64,000 nt of DNA from Porphyromonas macacae DSM 20710 = JCM 13914 (GTDB lineage: Bacteria; Bacteroidota; Bacteroidia; Bacteroidales; Porphyromonadaceae). Positions 59,024-64,000 of this stretch are shown piece by piece (within the stretch, counting starts at the first letter, position 1; every line of letters begins with the position of its first letter). The notes under the pieces were generated by a model. The model was not told the DNA's origin and did no database searches. It was given only the letters and a program-made list of their open reading frames with translations. The DNA lies in NCBI RefSeq assembly GCF_000379945.1, contig NZ_KB904152.1:1-64000 (forward strand). Reading direction: 5' to 3'. A program made the position numbers and the translations under genes.

Positions 59024-59931
59024 ATTTCTAAAGCTCCTGTTATATCCGTAATATTTTTAATATGATGGCGAAGCATATACTCTTCTATGCCATCCACAAC
59101 CTTAACACCAACGGCCGGATCTACAAAATTATATGCACCCACCTGAATAGCAGAAGCTCCGGCCAGCATAAACTCTATGGCGTCCGTGGCATTGCAAATT
59201 CCTCCCATACCGATGATAGGAATTTTGACTGCACGATAGGTTTGCCAAACCATACGAAGGGCTACCGGTTTGACTGCCGGCCCGCTCAAACCGCCCGTTA
59301 TGGTGGATAGCAAGGGCCTCCGGCTCTCTGCATCGATGGCCATACCCAATAAAGTATTTATCATGGAAATGGCATCTGCTCCTTCGGCTTCAACGGCTTT
59401 TGCAATTTCGGTGATATCCGTGACATTCGGAGACAGCTTGACAATCAGCGGCTTTCTGTACACAGCTCTAACCGCTTTGACAACGGAAGCAGCTCCGCCA
59501 CAAGTTACTCCGAAAGCCATTCCCCCTTCTTTTACATTAGGACAGGATATATTCAACTCAATGGCCGGGATATGCTCCAGCTGGTTGATTATACACGCCG
59601 TTTCGGTATAGTCTTCTATCGTAGAACCGCTGACGTTAACCAGAATTTTTGTATTAATATCCTTTATTTGCGGATAGATATGGTCTGCAAAGTGGTGCAC
59701 ACCTTTATTTTGCAGACCTACGGCATTCAGCATACCGGCCGGGGTTTCAGCCATTCTGGGATAAGGGTTTCCCTGTCTGGGGTTCAGAGTCGTTCCTTTA
59801 ACTACAATCCCTCCCAAACGCTCGATATCCATAAATGGTTCGAATTCTGTACCGTAGCCGAATGTACCCGATGCTGTCATCACCGGGTTTTTCAGCTCCA
59901 ACGTTCCTATCCTGACTTTTGTATTCACCAT
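59020..59931 (-). CDS. pyrD: Dihydroorotate dehydrogenase, catalytic subunit (type 1B)
   Basis: PyrD oxidises dihydroorotate to orotate. With the pyrK product it forms the NAD-linked type 1B enzyme. The 303 residues have [36 protein letters not shown] (catalytic Cys) and [19 protein letters not shown]. It overlaps pyrK by 7 bp and mgtC by 4 bp. Confidence 0.96.
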   Translation of the reverse strand: MVNTKVRIGTLELKNPVMTASGTFGYGTEFEPFMDIERLGGIVVKGTTLNPRQGNPYPRMAETPAGMLNAVGLQNKGVHHFADHIYPQIKDINTKILVNVSGSTIEDYTETACIINQLEHIPAIELNISCPNVKEGGMAFGVTCGGAASVVKAVRAVYRKPLIVKLSPNVTDITEIAKAVEAEGADAISMINTLLGMAIDAESRRPLLSTITGGLSGPAVKPVALRMVWQTYRAVKIPIIGMGGICNATDAIEFMLAGASAIQVGAYNFVDPAVGVKVVDGIEEYMLRHHIKNITDITGALEI

Positions 59932-60695
59932 TTTATTTCACTGCTTAAAAAAACGGGGCCATCGGTACACACACATACATTACCATGCTCTTTAGTGTCT
60001 TGCACACAGCACAAACAAGCTCCTATTCCACATGCCATTTTGTTTTCCAACGAAACATAGCAAGGGAGCTTTTTCTCCTCACAAATATCCGATACGGCTT
60101 TCATCATGGGGGTGGGACCACAAGTAAAACAAGCCGAATGTTCATCATCCCAAACCGAATGAGCTGTTACAAGTCCTTTTTCTCCCAACGAACCGTCGTC
60201 TGTGGTAATACATAAATGGCCGAAAGCTTCGAAACGTTCTTTCAATAAAATATGGTTTCGAGTTCTTCCTCCCAACAAGATGTCCGCTTGTATCCTGTTC
60301 TCACTAAGTTTACGGGCAAAATAGAGCATCGGGGCAGTACCGACACCTCCCCCCACAAGAAGAGGTCTAACTCCTGCACATTCTTGATCAAACCCATTTC
60401 CCAACGGCAGTATGATATTTAGACAATCTCCCGCAGAAACACCGCAAATGGAACGGGTACCCGGACCTACGGGAGCAATCAACAAATCGAGCCATCCGTT
60501 ATCCGGATCGATGTCGCAAACGGAAATGGGGCGCCTTAAGAAAACGGATTTATCAGGCACTAAGACTTCCACGAATTGTCCCGGTATAATTTCATTCAAA
60601 GGTATTCCCAACGGGGGGAGCAATCGAAGCTGATACGTATTGACTCCCACCTCGATTATTTCTGAGACAAAAAAGTCTATAGAGCTTTTCTTCAT
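59925..60695 (-). CDS. pyrK: Dihydroorotate dehydrogenase, electron transfer subunit
   Basis: The subunit passes electrons from the PyrD flavin to NAD. Over 256 residues it shows the FAD-binding [10 protein letters not shown], the NAD-binding [10 protein letters not shown], and the 2Fe-2S cysteine run CGIGACLCC followed by a fourth Cys in NVCVC. It is the first gene of the pyrK-pyrD-mgtC unit. Confidence 0.95.
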   Translation of the reverse strand: MKKSSIDFFVSEIIEVGVNTYQLRLLPPLGIPLNEIIPGQFVEVLVPDKSVFLRRPISVCDIDPDNGWLDLLIAPVGPGTRSICGVSAGDCLNIILPLGNGFDQECAGVRPLLVGGGVGTAPMLYFARKLSENRIQADILLGGRTRNHILLKERFEAFGHLCITTDDGSLGEKGLVTAHSVWDDEHSACFTCGPTPMMKAVSDICEEKKLPCYVSLENKMACGIGACLCCVQDTKEHGNVCVCTDGPVFLSSEIKW

Positions 60696-60747
60696 ATGTA
60701 TATTGAATAACTAAAGCCATAACAAAAAATGGCTGTTGATATTGATA

Positions 60748-60755
60748 CAAATATA
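60748..60755 (-). promoter_or_regulatory. Candidate -7 box of pyrK
   Basis: TATATTTG on the minus strand fits TAnnTTTG exactly, 52 bp before the pyrK start. No -33 TTG was found. Confidence 0.35.
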
Positions 60756-60786
60756 ATATATAGAGACTGCTCTTTGGGTATCGTTT

Positions 60787-61245
60787 TTACTTTTTGTTTA
60801 TGGTATAAGTTTCAAAACTGTTATCATTATAGAAAACCATAATCTTATCTATCGTTTTATTCTCGACCGACTCCATTTGTGAAATTGTCTTTTTCAAACG
60901 ATCTATTTCAAAGCTTAATTCCCGGGCTTTTTCTTTATACTCCTGTAATTCTTTTTCAAAAAAACGATTCTCCAGAGGTTTAACTTCTTTATTTTCTGCA
61001 AAAAGCCCCTCTTCCGGAGCGGCTTCTCCTCCAATTAGGAGCCAGTTAGGATTACAGTCCGGATAAGTTTCAATAATTCGGTTCAAGGTAGGAAAAGTAA
61101 TCTGACTCTTCCCTGAAAGAATATTTGAAAGAGTGGAACGCGATATGTTGGCTTTATCAGCAAAAGCACTTGCCGTTAGCCCGTTGCTTTCCATGTAATA
61201 TTCTATTCTGGAGCGTATTGCATCATTATCGAAAAAATCAGCCAT
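60787..61245 (-). CDS. XRE family helix-turn-helix regulator with C-terminal coiled coil
   Basis: The 152-residue protein has an N-terminal Cro/C1-type domain (about 8-70, with ASAFADKANISRSTLSNIL) and a C-terminal coiled coil (about 92-130, KELQEYKEKARELSF and SQMES). The layout suits a dimeric DNA-binding regulator; its targets are unknown. It lies 91 bp upstream of pyrK on the same strand and has its own good promoter. Confidence 0.85.
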   Translation of the reverse strand: MADFFDNDAIRSRIEYYMESNGLTASAFADKANISRSTLSNILSGKSQITFPTLNRIIETYPDCNPNWLLIGGEAAPEEGLFAENKEVKPLENRFFEKELQEYKEKARELSFEIDRLKKTISQMESVENKTIDKIMVFYNDNSFETYTINKK

Positions 61246-61282
61246 TTTGTCATGTTTGTAGTTTGATTTAGTTTTATAAATT

Positions 61283-61313
61283 CAAATATAGCAATTTATA
61301 TTTTCACCATCAA
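61283..61313 (-). promoter_or_regulatory. Candidate promoter of the XRE regulator (TTG-N20-TATATTTG)
   Basis: On the minus strand TTG (61311-61313) and TATATTTG (61283-61290) are 20 bp apart, a full match to the Bacteroidetes -33/-7 promoter. The start codon is 37 bp downstream. Confidence 0.6.
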
Positions 61314-61859
61314 GAATGAAATTTACTTCACAGTAATAGAAATTTATTATCATAAATTCATCATGTTAAACAGCATAGGTTATCTATTCTATTTTTCAAT
61401 AAGTTAACTTTAACTTAAGCTCATTTATATTTGATTTACAACGATTTAATATCTACAATGTGAATTTTGTTTTAATCACTTACGCTATTGCTTCCCAAAG
61501 TATTCAAATAAATTAAACTTATGGTTTATATTATAATTCATATAATATTGAATATTATATTTTTACAATATATTTAATTGAGCGTTAAAAAAGGGGTTTT
61601 ATGATTGTGAATATTTTATCGATTTTCAAAATCATAAATCTTTTTTATTTTTCATTTTACTATATTAAACTAGAGGGGTTTATTTGTTTTATAAAGATAA
61701 ATCGTTTTTGATAAGGTCTTATTTATAATGATAAAACCTTGACTACTCTATTTGTCATTATGTCACCTTGATAAAACGAGGAAATTAACCATTGGATAAA
61801 AATCCCGATTTTGAAATTATTTTTAATCCGATTCGAAAAAACGCACCTACAACCGGTTA

Positions 61860-61989
61860 TGACGTGTACTGAAAAAATCTCTGCTTGATGGATAAAAATT
61901 CTTCAGGCAAATAATAAAAATCCAAGTTAACTTCGTTGAAAATCCATCAGGCTACGGATTTTGAGCCATCAGGCAGAGAATTTTTGACG
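61860..61989 (-). repeat. Dispersed palindromic repeat family 1, copy D (reverse orientation, longest copy)
   Basis: Read on the minus strand it begins CCGTCAAAAATTCTCTGCC, carries the core GAAGTTAACTTGG, and ends CAGTACACGTCA. It has an extra TGCCTGATGGCTCAAAATCC-like unit on its left side, giving three copies of the CCTGATGG motif. It sits in the AT-rich gap before the DUF4198 gene. Confidence 0.85.
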
Positions 61990-62063
61990 GTCTCCGGAAA
62001 CAATGATTAAAAAACATAACATCTACCAATCAAAAGGGATGTATCGATATAGAATCCCCATCG

Positions 62064-62085
62064 ATTGCTATTGCGAGATAGCAAT
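62064..62085 (+). promoter_or_regulatory. Hairpin or palindrome upstream of the DUF4198 gene
   Basis: ATTGCTAT and ATAGCAAT are perfect 8 bp arms with a 6 nt loop, 40 bp before the start codon. It could be an operator or a leader hairpin. No exact TAnnTTTG box was found nearby. Confidence 0.35.
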
Positions 62086-62125
62086 AAAAACATGATTTTT
62101 GATATAAATCAATACCTGTGTTAAT

Positions 62126-62869
62126 ATGAACAGAAAAACTTCTCTATTAAACAAAAGTATCATTTCAATCCTGCTATTTCTATTGATGTGCGTTGCTGTC
62201 GAGGCGCACACTATGTGGATGGAAACCAATCGGACCGGTAAGATTGGCCGGAAACAAAATATTTCGCTCTATTTTGGAGAATTTTCGATGAAAGATAAAA
62301 CGGCCATGAAACATTGGATGAAAGGCATGGATAAGGGACTTTGGCAAGTTTTGCCCCCATCGGGAAATATTATCGAACTTGAACGCACACCCACGGACAG
62401 CTGTTATATCGCAACTTTTATTCCTCAAGAAGAGGGTTGGCACTGCATCGTATTCGATTGCCGGGTTGAGGAAATGTACCGGGGAATGAAAATACACTAC
62501 CAGTCGATTGCATGGGTAAAAGTGGGTATATCCGAAAAAAATCCGATTACAGTAAGCCCTTTCGATCAGGGAATTCTTTTTCTGCCCCCGGTTTCAAAAG
62601 AGATTAAAATGGGACAAATGGCTTGCTTTCCCTTATCGGTTCGTAACGATGAATATAAAGGTGTCCGAGTGAGTTTGCTTGGAGATACGGGATGGAAAAA
62701 AGATTTTTATCGCTATCCCAATAAAGCTGTTGAGTTTATGCCTCTTTGGGCCGGACGTTATTTACTTCACTCTACTATAACAAGAGATCTAACAGAAACC
62801 GAATCTTCAAAATATCCGGAGGCAAAGAAAATCTATGATACTATAACGTACTACTTTGAAGTAAAGTAG
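62126..62869 (+). CDS. Exported DUF4198 family protein
   Basis: The 247-residue protein has a signal peptide ending just before AHTMWMETN, and the mature N-terminal histidine is typical of DUF4198. The family is periplasmic and often found near metal-uptake genes, where His residues may bind metal; no such transporter is in the window. The domain spans about residues 28-240, with the motif EEGWHCIVFD in the middle. It is a single-gene unit ended by a strong terminator. Confidence 0.75.
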   Translation: MNRKTSLLNKSIISILLFLLMCVAVEAHTMWMETNRTGKIGRKQNISLYFGEFSMKDKTAMKHWMKGMDKGLWQVLPPSGNIIELERTPTDSCYIATFIPQEEGWHCIVFDCRVEEMYRGMKIHYQSIAWVKVGISEKNPITVSPFDQGILFLPPVSKEIKMGQMACFPLSVRNDEYKGVRVSLLGDTGWKKDFYRYPNKAVEFMPLWAGRYLLHSTITRDLTETESSKYPEAKKIYDTITYYFEVK

Positions 62870-62941
62870 TTGTTTTATTACAGTAAAGGATGTGTGCGAA
62901 AAGGCAGCACACAAAAAATATATAGGAGTATAATAAAAAAG

Positions 62942-63006
62942 AAAGCAATATATATATGGGGGTTTAGCTTTAATAACAGCACCTCCGGTCATATATATTG
63001 CTTTTT
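62942..63006. terminator. Bidirectional terminator between the DUF4198 and acyltransferase genes
   Basis: A perfect 14 bp stem (62942-62955 with 62991-63004) encloses a 35 nt loop. T-rich runs follow on both strands, so it serves both converging genes. Confidence 0.8.
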
Positions 63007-63035
63007 ATGTTTCGAGATTTGGAGTTATTCGATCT

Positions 63036-64000
63036 TTATACAAATGAACCTATCGTTTTCTCTTTATTCATAGCCGGAGTTGCATACATTTTTATCATAC
63101 AGGCGTATAAAAACGGAATATCCTTGGTATACCCTTCTTCCAACTCTATTTTTGCCACCTGGCCTAATATATAGTCAATGAATAACTGTTTCTCCTCTGC
63201 ACTGTAGTGCGTGCTGTAACGGTTATTATCATGCATGATGTCCAAAGCTATATAGTTAGAAGGATAAAGCCTGTAATTCTTAAATATTTCACGATTAATA
63301 AGTTCTGCCACAATTTCATACTGCTGTTGTTTGGGCAACGTTTCGGGAACCTGATCGAGAATATCGTTTAATTTTCCGGCTATGGTGAAATGAACACGCC
63401 CTTTGTAGCCAAAAAGTCCGGTCTGCATATTCAAAGCATCTTCCTGTGCCGTTTTTTTGTAATTGGCGTTATCGCGCTTATATTGCATTTCACGGGCTTT
63501 GAGGTAATCGCAAGGATCATATTCGTAGGAAACAGACAACGGGACAATATTGAGTCCGGCCAATCTTTCAACTACACTGCCTTCTCCTCCCATGGCCAAC
63601 ATCTTCAACACACTGATCTGGGTTAAGTCATTACTGTCCTTGGCACGCCCCTCTCTCTGGGCTATCCATTGAGATTCTCCATGCAGTATATTATAATGCA
63701 TGTATTCCGAAAGGGTTTTCGCTTCTGTGAGCACACTGCGTCCTTCAAGATTTCTTCTTACGATAAAACAGCCGCAGAGACGTACCAATTGCTCTATCCA
63801 TACCTCGATCAACAGATTATCTCCAATAGCCACCTGAGGCATTTTGTAGCCAATTTGATATAACAGGAGATTCAAGAAAGCCGAATCCAGTATGATATCG
63901 CGGTGATTTGAGATATAGGTACAGGGAATATCTTCCCCCAAACGAGATCTGCCCGATAAGGAGAGTGAAAAAGTTGTTTTTTTAGATATATAATCGATAA
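63036..64000 (-). CDS. Acyltransferase (PlsC-like), cut at its 5' end by the window edge
   Basis: The reading frame stays open to the last base of the window (IDYISKKTTFSLSLSG precedes the motif), so the N-terminus is missing. The visible 320 residues contain the acyltransferase block ISNHRDIILDS; here the His and second Asp are separated by five residues rather than the usual four. A second block is IAQREGRAKDSNDL, matching the substrate-binding EGxR region. The protein probably transfers acyl chains in membrane lipid or lipid A-related synthesis. It is not a complete gene; a TTG at 63941 sometimes chosen as start is internal. Confidence 0.75.
   Translation of the reverse strand, partial: IDYISKKTTFSLSLSGRSRLGEDIPCTYISNHRDIILDSAFLNLLLYQIGYKMPQVAIGDNLLIEVWIEQLVRLCGCFIVRRNLEGRSVLTEAKTLSEYMHYNILHGESQWIAQREGRAKDSNDLTQISVLKMLAMGGEGSVVERLAGLNIVPLSVSYEYDPCDYLKAREMQYKRDNANYKKTAQEDALNMQTGLFGYKGRVHFTIAGKLNDILDQVPETLPKQQQYEIVAELINREIFKNYRLYPSNYIALDIMHDNNRYSTHYSAEEKQLFIDYILGQVAKIELEEGYTKDIPFLYACMIKMYATPAMNKEKTIGSFV

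Larger units (their letters stand above)
61246..62125. other. AT-rich gap of 880 bp with no gene, containing repeat copy D
   Basis: No reading frame here looks like a gene. The gap is very AT-rich compared with the flanking coding regions and holds the promoter of the XRE gene, repeat copy D, and the leader of the DUF4198 gene. An interrupted inverted repeat (AAGGT.TTAT / ATAA.ACCTT) occurs at about 61709-61739. I see no RNA gene. It may be a decayed gene or a large regulatory region. Confidence 0.5.

Noticed and set aside
1-64000. CRISPR array, prophage or restriction-modification island
   Set aside because: No regularly spaced direct repeats, phage structural genes or Cas-like proteins were seen; the repeats present are dispersed single copies.

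Overview
The window looks like chromosomal DNA of an anaerobic member of the Bacteroidetes, order Bacteroidales; a Porphyromonas-like relative is my best guess, with the genus unproven. Reasons: the gene repertoire (SecA of about 1100 residues with a C-terminal zinc tail, RelA with a degenerate hydrolase domain, HU-CCDC81/SPOR protein, DUF4105 protein, class III fructose-bisphosphatase, class I Hcp beside an HcpR-like regulator), the chain malQ-phoH-purC-ubiE-aroE, weak ribosome binding sites, and several upstream boxes that fit the Bacteroidetes -7 consensus TAnnTTTG. No tRNA, rRNA, CRISPR array, prophage or complete insertion sequence was seen.

Layout. 1-183 is the tail of a probable transposase cut by the window edge. 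437-7506 (minus) is a six-gene unit: unknown protein, pncB, nadD, agmatine deiminase, N-carbamoylputrescine amidase and a secreted S9 peptidase, joining NAD salvage to putrescine formation. 7902-16372 (plus) carries lepA, dnaB, an M24 aminopeptidase, an alkaline phosphatase, coaD and a CtpA-type protease. hcp (plus) then faces an HcpR-like regulator (minus), with two repeat elements between them. 19567-37449 (plus) holds relA, fbp, a class A penicillin-binding protein, a DUF4105 membrane protein, a PafA-like protein that seems to have lost its metal ligands, secA, yicC, an amidinotransferase-fold protein, radA and a FAD oxidoreductase.

37538-43648 (minus) is aroE, ubiE, purC, phoH and malQ, read in the order malQ to aroE. 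pckA (minus) and a SIMPL-domain gene (plus) diverge at 45.7-46.0 kb. 47085-54585 (minus) holds miaA, guaB, an acyl-ACP thioesterase, an RsmF-like rRNA methyltransferase, an RsmI-like methyltransferase, queG and an HU/SPOR protein. 54671-58214 (minus) is a late cobalamin cluster (cbiB, cobD-type decarboxylase, cobQ). 58331-60695 (minus) is mgtC, pyrD and pyrK. An XRE regulator follows, then an AT-rich gap of about 880 bp, a DUF4198 exported protein, and an acyltransferase that runs off the right edge.

Together the genes suit an anaerobe living on peptides and amino acids: exported peptidases, gluconeogenesis (pckA, fbp), glucan handling (malQ), agmatine catabolism, nitrosative stress defence (hcp/hcpR) and the stringent response (relA). 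The most notable unexplained items are two families of short dispersed palindromic repeats (four and two copies), all between genes; a divergent IMP dehydrogenase resembling the Tritrichomonas foetus enzyme; and the apparent pseudophosphatase between the DUF4105 gene and secA. All calls come from reading the sequence and recalled family motifs. No database search was run.
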